A DNA stretch of 64,000 bases from Syntrophomonas sp. UBA1376. GTDB taxonomy: Bacteria > Bacillota > Syntrophomonadia > Syntrophomonadales > Syntrophomonadaceae. Below, in pieces: positions 32,996 through 42,303 of this stretch. Numbering within the stretch: position 1 is the stretch's first letter; every line of letters starts with the position of its first letter. The stretch is taken from contig DBRE01000111.1 in NCBI GenBank assembly GCA_002305535.1, positions 1 through 64,000 of the forward strand, written 5' to 3'. The position numbers and the translations under genes were made by a program. A model generated the notes under the pieces. The model was not told the DNA's origin and did no database searches. It saw only the letters and a program-made list of their open reading frames with translations.

Positions 32996-33829
32996 ATGAA
33001 AAAGCTTATCGTACTGGTTCTCAGTCTAGTGTTGATGACAGCGGCTTTAGTTGGTTGTTCAGGCGACACCGGCAATGACCAAGGTCAGACGCCCGGGCCA
33101 GCTGATCAGACTGAAAAGCTGGTGGTGGGTGCCACTGCCAAACCTCATGCTGAGATTTTAGAAGTGGTCAAACCAGTTCTGGAAGCGGACGGCGTGGAAC
33201 TGGAAATCAAAGAGTTTACTGATTATGTACTACTTAATCCGTCTTTGAAAGATGGCGAGATCGATGCCAATTTCTTTCAACATATTCCCTATCTGGATGA
33301 TTATAACAGTCAAAACAATGCTGATCTAAAATGGATCGCCAAGATCCATAATGAGCCCATGGGCGTTTATTCAAAAACTTTGACTGATGTAAATGAACTC
33401 AGTGAAGGTGCTGCGGTAGGGATTCCCAATGACGCCACCAACGGCGGTCGCGCCCTGATGGTTCTGGAAAGCGCCGGCTTGATTACATTGACTGAAGGAG
33501 TCGGTGTACAGGCAACTGAGCAGGATATAATTGAAAACCCTAAGAAAATTAAGATCACCATGATGGATGCTGCCATGCTCCCCCGTGCACTGGAAGACTT
33601 AGAACTTTGTGTTATCAACAGTAACTATGCACTAGAAGCCAATCTGAACCCGGTTCAGGATTCCATTTTCATGGAACCCAAAGATTCTCCTTTTGCAAAC
33701 GTACTGGTAGTTCGTCCAGAAGATGAAAGTAAGGAATCAATTCAGAAACTGGTTAAAGCTATGCAGTCCCCAGAAGTAAAAGAGTTTTTGGAGACTAATT
33801 ATCCCGACTCCTGTGTGCCATCATTCTAA
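32996..33829 (+). CDS. metQ: Methionine-binding lipoprotein
   Basis: The 277-residue substrate-binding protein opens with a lipoprotein signal ending LVGC (lipobox, Cys about 21). LVVGATAKPHAEILEVVKP starts the NlpA/MetQ fold, and DANFFQHIPYLDDYN and GIPNDATNGGRAL line the methionine site. It is the last gene of the operon, followed by a strong terminator. Its lipid anchor would hold it on the outer face of the cytoplasmic membrane. Confidence 0.95.
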   Translation: MKKLIVLVLSLVLMTAALVGCSGDTGNDQGQTPGPADQTEKLVVGATAKPHAEILEVVKPVLEADGVELEIKEFTDYVLLNPSLKDGEIDANFFQHIPYLDDYNSQNNADLKWIAKIHNEPMGVYSKTLTDVNELSEGAAVGIPNDATNGGRALMVLESAGLITLTEGVGVQATEQDIIENPKKIKITMMDAAMLPRALEDLELCVINSNYALEANLNPVQDSIFMEPKDSPFANVLVVRPEDESKESIQKLVKAMQSPEVKEFLETNYPDSCVPSF

Positions 33830-33842
33830 TAAAAATCACCTT

Positions 33843-33877
33843 AGCACCCTTGATCCATTTGATCAAGGGTGCTTTTC
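33843..33877 (+). terminator. Terminator of metNIQ
   Basis: AGCACCCTTGATC (33843-33855) pairs with GATCAAGGGTGCT (33861-33873), then TTTCT. Confidence 0.9.
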
Positions 33878-33925
33878 TGACCTAAAAGGGATCTTTCTTA
33901 TCTAATGAAGATATTGATACTTAAA

Positions 33926-33961
33926 ACAAACACCCCCAGGATAACTACTATCCTCGGGGGT
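33926..33961 (-). terminator. Terminator of the DUF1646 gene
   Basis: ACCCCCAGGATA (33932-33943) pairs with TATCCTCGGGGGT (33949-33961) with one mismatch, followed on the minus strand by a GUUUGUUUU tail. It lies 30 bases past the transporter stop. Confidence 0.85.
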
Positions 33962-33990
33962 TTGAAAACAGTCTGATATTTGGCTGTCAG

Positions 33991-35061
33991 TTAGAAGAGG
34001 ATCACATAGAAAATAATCATAACTACCAGTCCAAAAGGAACACCTATTCTAGCCCATTCGGTACTATTTATCCGCAGTTTGGAAGCAGCAATGATATTGG
34101 GTATATTGCCAGGAATCAGCATGCCTCCGCTGACAAGCAGACCCATTAAGATAGCTTCGATCTGTAAAACATCCATTTGAGGGCTGATTTCTGCTGCCGC
34201 TAAAGTAGCATTATCCAACACTGCAGATATCATGTTTACCCAATAAAGTAAGCGCGAATCAAGCGTCAGGATATACTTATCGATAAGGGGAGTAAACCCT
34301 TGGCCCAAGAATACCAGAGCCATAACAAATAGATAGACCTTAAAAGCCCGTACCGTGATACCCCGCCACGTTTCCTGCTCTAACTCTTCATCTTCAAGCA
34401 AAGCATCTTCCTCGGTGGTTGCGGCTAATTCTGATGTTCCCAGTTTGTTCTGATCCCTCATAGCCCAAAAAGTATAGACAGCGCCTATAACACCGATAAC
34501 TACTACAGCTGGGATGATAAACCTACCAAGCAAATAGAAGAGGTAGAGAAACTCCCCATTCAGCTTAGAAACCACGATGGTTGATAGTGGTTCGCCCAGA
34601 GGAGTCAAAGCTGCACCCAGGCCAATGGAAAAACAAGCTAGTACACAGATGGTAATCTTGTGCTTTCTTTCCATAGGCAGCAAAAATATTACTTCAACCA
34701 AGATGATGGCAGCAATGATCGCGGTAATGATACTGGAAACCAGTCCTAAAATAACTATAATTAAAAACACCACTACCCATACAGGTATCACTTGATATAC
34801 CTTATCCATGAAACTGGCAAATTGTTTGCGCAGAATATAAAACAGTGCCCCGGCAATGAATACCGCTGCCGTTATCATGATGGGTTCTTGCAGTGCTTCC
34901 AATATCAGGTGCTTGTTCATAACGCCAGATACTAGAGCAGCAGCTACCCCCATAACAAACAAAAATGGTTCCAAATTTTCTTCGATGGGCTTAACCAGGA
35001 AAGGTAGAGTCAAAACCAATAGCAAAATTACTACGAGCCCAGCTATCACCAAGAATATCAC
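33991..35061 (-). CDS. DUF1646 family membrane protein, putative cation transporter
   Basis: This 356-residue protein has about ten membrane helices and belongs to the ion transporter superfamily of ArsB/NhaD type. Motifs such as ALTPLGEPLSTIVVSKL in the middle and DNATLAAAEISPQM near residue 290 are the paired half-membrane loops of that fold. A hydrophilic loop of about 30 acidic residues (EEDALLEDEELEQE) lies between the halves. The substrate is unknown; sodium-proton antiport is often proposed. It sits behind the CGGC gene on the same strand with a terminator between them, and could serve ion balance during syntrophic growth. Confidence 0.8.
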   Translation of the reverse strand: MIFLVIAGLVVILLLVLTLPFLVKPIEENLEPFLFVMGVAAALVSGVMNKHLILEALQEPIMITAAVFIAGALFYILRKQFASFMDKVYQVIPVWVVVFLIIVILGLVSSIITAIIAAIILVEVIFLLPMERKHKITICVLACFSIGLGAALTPLGEPLSTIVVSKLNGEFLYLFYLLGRFIIPAVVVIGVIGAVYTFWAMRDQNKLGTSELAATTEEDALLEDEELEQETWRGITVRAFKVYLFVMALVFLGQGFTPLIDKYILTLDSRLLYWVNMISAVLDNATLAAAEISPQMDVLQIEAILMGLLVSGGMLIPGNIPNIIAASKLRINSTEWARIGVPFGLVVMIIFYVILF

Positions 35062-35191
35062 TCCTTTTGTGTTGTGTGTTATGACGCTCTTTGAAATTCA
35101 CCTTATAAATAGTCTACTCCACTTTTTTAACAATACCAAGCCGGCAGTGATGCAAAATGTTCAACCGCCTACTCGAAAAGTGGCTCTAAAT

Positions 35192-35226
35192 AGGCAAAAC
35201 GCACTGCGGCTAATACAGTGCGTTTT
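35192..35226 (-). terminator. Terminator after the CGGC protein gene
   Basis: AAAACGCACTG (35196-35206) pairs with CAGTGCGTTTT (35216-35226). The minus-strand tail UUUUGCC follows. It is about 30 bases past the stop of the gene at 35255. Confidence 0.75.
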
Positions 35227-35254
35227 ATATAATTGGTCAAGCAAGCAAGGTAGT

Positions 35255-35560
35255 CTAGCTACCGGGGTGTTGCTTTTGAATAATTCTCTCTGCTATTATT
35301 TGCGGTAATTGCTCGGTGGGAACCGGCAGATGATCCACCAGGTCTCCACCGACAATTACCCACTGCCTGGCCTGATCTTCTATTTGCGACAGATTAGGGC
35401 AACATACATGACAACCACCTACTAGCAGTCCTACATCCGCATCTTTATCAACTATTTCGACGTCTACTGATTTTGATAGTTCGTTTCTTACTGCTGCAAC
35501 TAGTTTGGAACGATTAATAATAGGATTACACCCGCCGCAATATTTGATTCGTAGCTTCAT
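35255..35560 (-). CDS. Small CGGC cysteine-rich protein
   Basis: ATG at 35560, with AGGAG 11 bases upstream, gives 101 residues that begin MKLRIKYCGGCNP. Cysteines 8 and 11 form CGGC, and a second group GGCHVCC (C50, C53, C54) lies mid-chain. The layout suggests a metal or iron-sulfur site. CGGC-type proteins of this size occur in anaerobes, but their function is not known. It lies 180 bases behind the 4-hydroxybutyryl-CoA dehydratase gene on the same strand, so it could be a maturation or electron-transfer partner of that iron-sulfur flavoenzyme. That is inference. Confidence 0.65.
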   Translation of the reverse strand: MKLRIKYCGGCNPIINRSKLVAAVRNELSKSVDVEIVDKDADVGLLVGGCHVCCPNLSQIEDQARQWVIVGGDLVDHLPVPTEQLPQIIAERIIQKQHPGS

Positions 35561-35705
35561 TTTTATCACGTCTCCTGGTATATACAAAGACCTTGCCCAG
35601 ACAGATACTGGCTTCGGCTAAAATTAATTATTACATCCAAATTCAAACATTAGTTAGACGGCTTCTGCTTCAAATTCATGTTTATTGCTTAGACTAACAA
35701 CTAGG

Positions 35706-35722
35706 ATGATTGCTGCAATCAT
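35706..35722. repeat. Short dyad between abfD and the CGGC gene
   Basis: ATGATTGC-T-GCAATCAT, followed on the plus strand by TTGTTTTT. In the minus direction (that of abfD) no U-run follows, so it is not a clear abfD terminator. It may allow read-through into the CGGC gene. Confidence 0.4.
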
Positions 35723-35743
35723 TGTTTTTCGCCAGTAAATATT

Positions 35744-37213
35744 TTATTCCCAATCAATGTCGGGATTTTCTTTTACGCCGCATAATTTTTCGGCTAGTTC
35801 TTTGCGGTGTTCCAGATCCACCAATCTGGAAATCATTATACGCTGAGCCTGAGGTGATCCGGCACCATGCATAGATTCTGTCAAATAGCCTACAGCTGCA
35901 CAACCCATAGTCAAGTTTTCCACCAAACGCAGCATGCGTTGACGATGTTCTACCGGAACATTACCGGTATCTACATATTTCTTGACCAGGTCACCAATTT
36001 CCGGATTCTCAAAATCTTTCTCAGACGGCATGGTTACAAACAAACCGCCGGCCAGATCCTGAGCTATGCGGGCAAGTTCATAGGGAAATCTGGTAACATT
36101 CTGCTTACAAACATTGGCTAAAAGCAGATCAATTAGATAATTGCCCGCTGCGGTCTTGCGTCCTTCGGCAGAACAGGCAATACCACAGGAATAAAGAGTC
36201 TCATTCAAATGACACATTTCAATAATCTTATCTTTAACATGGGATGCTTTGCTGGCACCTTGATAATCGGTAATAGCTTTGGCTGCCCCTATCAAAGTGT
36301 CACCAACTCCCACTTTGCATCCGCCATAGCTCTGACGATGATAGCCGGCAAAGCGCTCTACCAGAGTACCGCTAAATTCGGTTTCGCCATCCATGAATAT
36401 GCGATCAGTTGGTACGAATACATCGTTAAAAATAGTCATAACCTCTTGACCACCAAAGTGAATATTGCCAACGTCGATATTTCCGCCTTCCAATTTGCGG
36501 GTGTCACAGGACTGGCGACCATAAACATAGATCATGCCCGGGGTATCCAGTGGAATGGCAAAAGCAATAGCCCATTCCTTTTCATCCTCTTTCAAGGCGT
36601 TATTGGGCATAACTAATATTTCATGAGAGTTTATCATACCTGTCTGATGCAGTTTGCATCCGCGAACCACCACTCCATCAGGGCGTCTTTCGACTACATG
36701 CAGGTAGGCATCTGGGTCAGGCTGCTGTCCAGGGCTCTTGGAGCGATCACCGCGAGCATCGGTCATACATCCATCTACAGCCAGATCGTTTTCCTGTACA
36801 TATTTCATAAATTCAACAAACCGTTTATGGTAATCAGTACCTTTGGCTTGGTCTATTTCATAAGTGGTATTATAAACTGCATTGAAAGCATCCATTCCCA
36901 CGCAACGCTGGAAACAGCAGCCAGTTTTTTGGCCAAGCAGGCGTTGCATTTTCACTTTTTTAACCAAGTCTTCTGTACTTTGATGCAGATGGGTAAAACG
37001 GTTTACTTTCTGTCCGGTTAAATTAGAAGTTGCCGTCATCAGATCTTCATATTCAGGATCCAAAGCTAGTTTATAAGTCATGGCCATAGCATTGATAGAA
37101 GGTCGAATAATCGGATGATCAACATAGTTGTCTACTTTTTCACCGAACATATATAGATCAATTTTCAGCTGACGAAGATCGTCTAAATATTGTTGCGGAG
37201 TTTTTAATGCCAT
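35744..37213 (-). CDS. abfD: 4-hydroxybutyryl-CoA dehydratase/vinylacetyl-CoA isomerase
   Basis: This 489-residue flavin and iron-sulfur enzyme dehydrates 4-hydroxybutyryl-CoA to crotonyl-CoA by a ketyl radical route and isomerises vinylacetyl-CoA. The cluster ligands characterised in Clostridium aminobutyricum have counterparts here: TGCCFQRC (C99/C100 and C104) and H292 and C299 in YHRQSYGGCKVG. Y296 and K300, also catalytic in that enzyme, are in place. It has its own sigma-54 promoter (37331-37345), and the activator gene lies upstream. The usual partners abfT (CoA transferase) and the 4-hydroxybutyrate dehydrogenase are not in this window. It would let the cell ferment 4-hydroxybutyrate or gamma-aminobutyrate, or feed crotonate metabolism. 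Confidence 0.96.
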   Translation of the reverse strand: MALKTPQQYLDDLRQLKIDLYMFGEKVDNYVDHPIIRPSINAMAMTYKLALDPEYEDLMTATSNLTGQKVNRFTHLHQSTEDLVKKVKMQRLLGQKTGCCFQRCVGMDAFNAVYNTTYEIDQAKGTDYHKRFVEFMKYVQENDLAVDGCMTDARGDRSKSPGQQPDPDAYLHVVERRPDGVVVRGCKLHQTGMINSHEILVMPNNALKEDEKEWAIAFAIPLDTPGMIYVYGRQSCDTRKLEGGNIDVGNIHFGGQEVMTIFNDVFVPTDRIFMDGETEFSGTLVERFAGYHRQSYGGCKVGVGDTLIGAAKAITDYQGASKASHVKDKIIEMCHLNETLYSCGIACSAEGRKTAAGNYLIDLLLANVCKQNVTRFPYELARIAQDLAGGLFVTMPSEKDFENPEIGDLVKKYVDTGNVPVEHRQRMLRLVENLTMGCAAVGYLTESMHGAGSPQAQRIMISRLVDLEHRKELAEKLCGVKENPDIDWE

Positions 37214-37330
37214 AATAAATTCACCTCATTCATATTTTTTCCTAATCACCATTACATACCTCGACGAGAGTTAACGTCGATAATCAGTTTCGCCTTCCCT
37301 GCGCTACTATCACTCCTGCCCTTTTACAAT
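37214..37330 (-). other. abfD leader, 5' untranslated region with hairpin
   Basis: If RNA starts about 12 bases after the -12 box (near 37319), the leader is about 105 bases long. It contains the dyad TCGACG (37261-37266) with CGTCGA (37275-37280). No known riboswitch is recognised in it. Confidence 0.4.
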
Positions 37331-37345
37331 GCAATTATCGTGCCA
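37331..37345 (-). promoter_or_regulatory. Sigma-54 (-24/-12) promoter of abfD
   Basis: On the minus strand TGGCAC-GATAA-TTGC, an exact match to the sigma-54 consensus TGGCAC-N5-TTGC. It lies 118 bases upstream of the abfD start and about 290 bases downstream of a gene for a sigma-54 activator. Confidence 0.88.
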
Positions 37346-37604
37346 ATATTAACTTGGTTGCATGATAGATTTCAACCCATAAGTTGATATTGTCTGATCT
37401 ACGCCAACCACAGCCAGAATTCTATCATACTTTTCACATAATTCCGCACTCCATTTAATACCTAAACACTGCAAAGGCCTTCCGGCGGACTTCTTAGTGA
37501 TTCGAAAATGTAACGTTTCGTTGAAAGCCAGCTAGCGTTATTTGTCTTCCACGAAACAAACCATGGGTACCAAGCATTTAATTGTCAGATAATTTGTAAC
37601 CGAA

Positions 37605-37626
37605 GGTGGTGCATTATTGCATCACC
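37605..37626. promoter_or_regulatory. Imperfect palindrome, candidate activator site or terminator of the regulator gene
   Basis: GGTGGTGCATTATTGCATCACC has TGCA cores on both sides of TTAT and GGTG/CACC ends. It lies 260 bases upstream of the sigma-54 promoter, a normal distance for an enhancer site, and 9 bases after the regulator stop. No U-run follows. A second pair, GTTTCGT (37515-37521) and ACGAAAC (37551-37557), lies closer to the promoter. Between these and the promoter I see no gene. Confidence 0.4.
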
Positions 37627-37634
37627 TGATTCCT

Positions 37635-39719
37635 TTATGCATCGGTTTGAGTGTCGCTCTGTAAACCATAACGAGCTGCTTTGCGAACAATAGTCGGTTG
37701 ACTAACACCCAATGCACGCGCAGCTTTACGCGTAGATCCATAGGTGTTCAAAGCGCCACTGATCATCTGCCTTTCCAAGGCTTCTACCGCTTCTTTTAGT
37801 GGTTGCGTAGACTGGGAACTCTGGCTTGACTTGCCATAGGCCCTACTATCATCAGGTAAAGCCACATCATCGATAATATCACCTGAATGGGTCACTAATG
37901 TTCTTTCAATAACATTCTCCAGTTCCCGAATATTGCCAGGCCAGTTATAGGCGATCAGTTTATCGATCACTTTAGGATCAAGGCTTTTGTTGAGTTCATA
38001 CTTCTGGTTGAATTGCCGAACAAACTGAGCTGCTAGTGCCGGTATTTCCTCTTTTCTTTCCCGCAAAGGGGGCACCGTGATCGGAACAACATTGAGTCGA
38101 AAATATAAGTCTTTGCGGAAAAGATTCTTGTTCACCAGTTCCCATAGATCCTGATTAGTAGCAGCTATTAATCTAACATCAACCTTTATGGGGGTTGTCC
38201 CCCCCACCCTAGTCATTTCTCTTTCCTGTATTACTCGTAGCAGTTTTACCTGTAAATGCAGAGGTAATTCAGCAATCTCATCCAAAAACAGGGTACCATG
38301 CTGGGCAACTTCAAATATGCCTATTTTCCCCCCTTTATTTGCCCCGGTAAAAGCTCCGCTTTCATATCCAAACAATTCAGACTCCAGAAGGTTTTCGGGA
38401 ATCGCCCCACAATTGATTCTTACTAGTGGCTTGTCTTTACGCAGACTGTTACTGTGCAGAATTTCGGCGATCATTTCCTTACCCACCCCAGATTCACCCT
38501 GAATCAGAACCGTGGAATCCACCTGACCCAGTCTTAGTACCAAATCAATTAGATCTCGAGATTTTTGAGCGCGGATAACATACTTGTCCAATACTTGATA
38601 ACGACTCAAGCGTTCTTCATAGTGCATTTGTAATCCCATTGCCTGATCAAGTTCTTTACGCAAGCAGTTTAATTCGGTAATATCCCGCACATTGGTCACT
38701 ACCCGTCGCAGTTGACCATTCTCGCCAATGATTGGGCTTCCGGTTACCAGTATACTTTTGCCGGTGCGCAGTTCCTGACTTATGGTGACCGGTTCCCGGC
38801 GTTCCATCACTAGCATAGTCGCTGACTGATCATAGACGCCAGACTCCACCAATTCTGACATGGTTTTACCCAACACTTCATCGGCTCTGATTCCGGTGAT
38901 CCTGCTGTAAGCCTCATTTATCCTAATAGTCTTTCCTTCACCATCAGTCACATATATGCCGTCAAAGGAGGAATTTATGATGGCATCCAGTTCCTCTTTT
39001 AATTCCCGGGTCGACTGAAGCTCCTGAGAAATCTGTTCTAACTCAGAAATATCCTGGACAACTGCTGCTGCGCCAATCGTTTTGCCATTTACGATGACTG
39101 GGGTACGATTGGACAAAAGCGTCCGATCCTGAAAGATAACCTTTTGACTAAATTCAGTCTTACCGGACTTTAGAATGTCGGGCAGAGTACTGTCCGGCAT
39201 AAACTTGGTGATAGGCTGACCAATGATCTTCTCTTTCTTGATGTCAAACAACTTTTCCGCAGCTGAATTAAAAATCTGCACTTGGCCCGATTCATCAATG
39301 GTTATCATGGCATTATGTACCGATTCGATGATGATATCCAGCGATCTTTCTAGTTCACGAGCCGAACTATAATAGGCTTTAGCCAAGTCAGATCGAGTTA
39401 CCATTCCTACCAGACGCCCGTTATCTATCACCGGAAGACGCCCGACTTCCAAGTTGATCAATTCATCCAGACTATCATCAGGACTAACGGTAATCACTTG
39501 TCGTTCCATCACCCGGTCAATGGATGTAGCCTGACTGTTCTCTTCCATTATCCCCCGGAGCAAATGGCCTTTGGTAATCAAACCTACTAAGGCTCCTTCA
39601 CTATCAACAACCGGAGCGCCATTAATCTGATTCTCAGCCAGAATTCGCGCCGCTTCCTCGAGGAGTACCTGGGGCTGGAGAGTTACGGGATTAATAGTCA
39701 TAATATCCCTGATAATCAT
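37635..39719 (-). CDS. Sigma-54-dependent activator with CBS pair, two PAS domains and TyrR-type HTH
   Basis: The 694-residue activator begins with two CBS domains (residues about 1-115), which often bind adenine nucleotides. PAS domains follow at about 122-230 and 245-355, then the AAA+ domain with Walker [15 protein letters not shown] (sigma-54 contact) and GTLFLDEI (Walker B). The C-terminal helix-turn-helix [20 protein letters not shown] is of the TyrR/Fis type. ATG 39719 is favoured over the upstream TTG at 39740, because GGGGG lies 6 bases before it. The most likely target is the -24/-12 promoter of abfD. The signal could be nucleotide charge or redox state through the CBS and PAS domains. 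Confidence 0.93.
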   Translation of the reverse strand: MIIRDIMTINPVTLQPQVLLEEAARILAENQINGAPVVDSEGALVGLITKGHLLRGIMEENSQATSIDRVMERQVITVSPDDSLDELINLEVGRLPVIDNGRLVGMVTRSDLAKAYYSSARELERSLDIIIESVHNAMITIDESGQVQIFNSAAEKLFDIKKEKIIGQPITKFMPDSTLPDILKSGKTEFSQKVIFQDRTLLSNRTPVIVNGKTIGAAAVVQDISELEQISQELQSTRELKEELDAIINSSFDGIYVTDGEGKTIRINEAYSRITGIRADEVLGKTMSELVESGVYDQSATMLVMERREPVTISQELRTGKSILVTGSPIIGENGQLRRVVTNVRDITELNCLRKELDQAMGLQMHYEERLSRYQVLDKYVIRAQKSRDLIDLVLRLGQVDSTVLIQGESGVGKEMIAEILHSNSLRKDKPLVRINCGAIPENLLESELFGYESGAFTGANKGGKIGIFEVAQHGTLFLDEIAELPLHLQVKLLRVIQEREMTRVGGTTPIKVDVRLIAATNQDLWELVNKNLFRKDLYFRLNVVPITVPPLRERKEEIPALAAQFVRQFNQKYELNKSLDPKVIDKLIAYNWPGNIRELENVIERTLVTHSGDIIDDVALPDDSRAYGKSSQSSQSTQPLKEAVEALERQMISGALNTYGSTRKAARALGVSQPTIVRKAARYGLQSDTQTDA

Positions 39720-39911
39720 AGCGATCCCCCATCGATACAAAATTAAATCACTTCTCTATTTAAACTTAGACCATTTTCGACATTTTAGCAACAATTATCA
39801 AGAGATGATGCGAAACAACACGGGAGTCGTTCCCTACAGGTTTTTCTATTTCGATAACTTAGGAAACGCCCCCCGGCTCCACTCTGTTAATTCTGGTTAT
39901 ATTTATTCTGA

Positions 39912-39945
39912 CAGCAAAAAACCTCCACCGGATTGGTGGAGGTTT
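39912..39945 (-). terminator. Terminator of the rib operon
   Basis: AAACCTCCACC (39919-39929) pairs perfectly with GGTGGAGGTTT (39935-39945). The minus-strand tail is UUUUUUGC. It lies 12 bases past the ribH stop. Confidence 0.92.
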
Positions 39946-39956
39946 CTAGAAACCAA

Positions 39957-40421
39957 TTAACCGATCTGTTTCATTATGTTGACCATTTCAATGGCTGAGT
40001 TGGCAGCGTCCACTCCTTTATTACCGGCCTTTGTTCCAGCCCGTTCAATGGCTTGTTCAATGGTATCAGCAGTTATTACTCCATATATTACTGGGACTCC
40101 AGTGTTAAGGGCTACCTGGGCAACCCCCTTGGTAACCTCAGCCGAAACGTATTCAAAATGAGGCGTGGCACCGCGAATAACCGCCCCCAGACATATTACT
40201 GCATCATATCCGCGTTGAACCATTTTTTGCGCTACCAAGGGAATTTCAAAAGCTCCCGGTATCCACACCACATCGATGTCCTTTTGATCAACATTGTGAC
40301 GGATCAGGGTATCAATACATCCGGATAGCAGTTTATTGGTGATGAACTCGTTAAAACGTGACACCACTATCCCTATTCGTTGTCCATCTCCTACCAGTTT
40401 TCCTTCAAATATTTGGCTCAC
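39957..40421 (-). CDS. ribH: 6,7-dimethyl-8-ribityllumazine synthase
   Basis: The 154-residue enzyme condenses 3,4-dihydroxy-2-butanone 4-phosphate with the ribityl-pyrimidinedione to make lumazine, in a 60-subunit shell in many bacteria. Motifs are [31 protein letters not shown] (substrate site), [14 protein letters not shown] (catalytic His in PHF) and [14 protein letters not shown]. It is the last gene of the rib operon. GAGGAGGAATTC precedes its ATG at 40421. Confidence 0.97.
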   Translation of the reverse strand: MSQIFEGKLVGDGQRIGIVVSRFNEFITNKLLSGCIDTLIRHNVDQKDIDVVWIPGAFEIPLVAQKMVQRGYDAVICLGAVIRGATPHFEYVSAEVTKGVAQVALNTGVPVIYGVITADTIEQAIERAGTKAGNKGVDAANSAIEMVNIMKQIG

Positions 40422-40440
40422 GGTGAATTCCTCCTCTTAA

Positions 40441-41637
40441 TTATAATCCGGCCAACATGTGGCCCATCTTTTCTTTCTTGGTTTGCAAATAATAGCGATT
40501 TTCATCCTTACAGGGGATCTCTATGGAAACACGTTCCACCACTTCCAGTCCGTATCCTTCCAAACCTTTTATCTTTTTAGGGTTATTGGTCATGAGTCGC
40601 ATTTTGCGAATACCTAAATCAACCAGAATTTGAGCTCCTATCCCATAATCACGTAGATCTTCAGCAAAACCAAGTTCCAAATTAGCTTCTACGGTGTCTC
40701 GGCCATGATCCTGCAGATGATAGGCTCTGATTTTATTCACCAATCCAATACCGCGCCCTTCTTGGCGCATATACAGCAATACTCCTTTGCCAGCTTCTTC
40801 TATCATGGTCAAGGCAGCGGCCAGCTGTTCACCGCAGTCACAGCGATTTGATCCAAACACATCCCCGGTAAGACACTCGGAATGCACCCGAACCAAAATT
40901 GATTCATCTTCATCCCACTCCCCCTTGACCAAAGCCAAATGTCCTTTACCGTCCAATAGTGACTCATAGGCTACGGCAATAAAATCCCCATATTCGGTGG
41001 GAAGTTTGGTATCAGCCACTCGTTTCACCAGCTTTTCGGTACGGCGCCGATATTCAATTAAATCGGCAATGGAGGCGATTTTTATCTGGTGTTCACGCGC
41101 AAACTCAAGTAACTCTGGAACACGGGCCATAGTACCATCGCTACTCATAATTTCACAGATAACTGCAGCTGGATACAGTCCGGCCAGACGTGCCAGGTCG
41201 ATCGATCCTTCAGTATGACCGGTTCTGCGCAATACTCCTCCCTCTTTATAGCGTAAGGGAAAAATATGTCCAGGTTTTCTAAAGTCGGATGGTTGGGCCT
41301 CGGGTGATATTAACCCGGCAATAGTGGCTGCTCGCTCATGGGCTGAAATACCGGTACTAGTGGTCTTGTAATCCACTGATACTGTAAAAGCAGTCTCATG
41401 ATTATCGGTGTTTTCTAAAACCATGGGCTGAATTTCCAATTCATCCAACCGCTCACCAGTCATAGGCACACATATCAAGCCCTTAGCATAAGAAGCCATG
41501 AAGTTTATAACTTCTGGAGTCGCCTTCTCAGCCGCTACGATAAGGTCGCCTTCATTTTCACGATCCTCATCATCGACTAAAATCACCATTTTGCCTTCCC
41601 GGATGTCTTTGATTGCCTCTTCTATAGTGTTAAACAT
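40441..41637 (-). CDS. ribBA: Bifunctional DHBP synthase / GTP cyclohydrolase II
   Basis: The 398-residue fusion supplies both precursors of riboflavin. Residues 1-200 are the RibB part, with [11 protein letters not shown] and [13 protein letters not shown], and the metal and phosphate ligands of DHBP synthase. Residues about 205-398 are Rib[16 protein letters not shown] holds the three zinc cysteines, [16 protein letters not shown] is the catalytic loop. Its ATG at 41637 comes 14 bases after the ribE stop with GGAGG before it. It is the third gene of the FMN riboswitch operon. Confidence 0.97.
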   Translation of the reverse strand: MFNTIEEAIKDIREGKMVILVDDEDRENEGDLIVAAEKATPEVINFMASYAKGLICVPMTGERLDELEIQPMVLENTDNHETAFTVSVDYKTTSTGISAHERAATIAGLISPEAQPSDFRKPGHIFPLRYKEGGVLRRTGHTEGSIDLARLAGLYPAAVICEIMSSDGTMARVPELLEFAREHQIKIASIADLIEYRRRTEKLVKRVADTKLPTEYGDFIAVAYESLLDGKGHLALVKGEWDEDESILVRVHSECLTGDVFGSNRCDCGEQLAAALTMIEEAGKGVLLYMRQEGRGIGLVNKIRAYHLQDHGRDTVEANLELGFAEDLRDYGIGAQILVDLGIRKMRLMTNNPKKIKGLEGYGLEVVERVSIEIPCKDENRYYLQTKKEKMGHMLAGL

Positions 41638-41651
41638 TTTTCAGTCCTCCC

Positions 41652-42299
41652 TTATAGGAATCCGTTCTCTGCTAAAAATGAAACATCCAAGTCCTGACGC
41701 ATATCGGGACTAGTTCTACCCATCAAATGTTGAACATACCGGCCAATGATATCACTTTCCAGGTTGACCCGATCACCCGGATCCTTGCCCCCCAGAGTTG
41801 TCTCGTGAGCGGTATGGGGGATCAGAGAGACGGTAAAACTATCCTGGAATACGTCCACCACCGTTAAGCTAATGCCGTCTATAGCTACTGATCCTTTGGG
41901 AACCACAAATTGGAGCAGCTCAGGAGTGGTCTTTATGCGGTATATGATAGCTATCTCCAGAACCTGCTTTTGCACAATGGTACCGATGGCATCAACATGA
42001 CCCTGGACAATGTGCCCGCCCAGTCTTGCCCCAACTTGTAAGGCCCTTTCCAGGTTGACGGGACTACCCGGTTTTAATTCGTGCAAAGTAGTTTTATTGA
42101 TAGTCTCGGGCATAACATCTGCTATGAAATGTTGATTATCAAAAGAAACCACTGTTAAGCAAACTCCATTTACAGCAATACTGTCACCTACAGCAACATC
42201 ACTCAGAACTTTACTGGCCTTTATCTGGATTTGAGCCGAGTGAGACTGCTGATTGATTCTTTGTACATGACCGATTTCTTCAATTATGCCTGTAAACAC
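41652..42299 (-). CDS. ribE: Riboflavin synthase, alpha subunit
   Basis: The 215-residue enzyme dismutates two lumazines to riboflavin. It is built of two similar barrel repeats: [14 protein letters not shown] starts the first, and FTGI is the classic N-terminal motif. GVCLTVVSF and GISLTVVDV mark the equivalent strands of each repeat. It lies 4 bases after ribD. No sign of truncation. Confidence 0.96.
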   Translation of the reverse strand: MFTGIIEEIGHVQRINQQSHSAQIQIKASKVLSDVAVGDSIAVNGVCLTVVSFDNQHFIADVMPETINKTTLHELKPGSPVNLERALQVGARLGGHIVQGHVDAIGTIVQKQVLEIAIIYRIKTTPELLQFVVPKGSVAIDGISLTVVDVFQDSFTVSLIPHTAHETTLGGKDPGDRVNLESDIIGRYVQHLMGRTSPDMRQDLDVSFLAENGFL

Positions 42300-42303
42300 T
42301 ATT

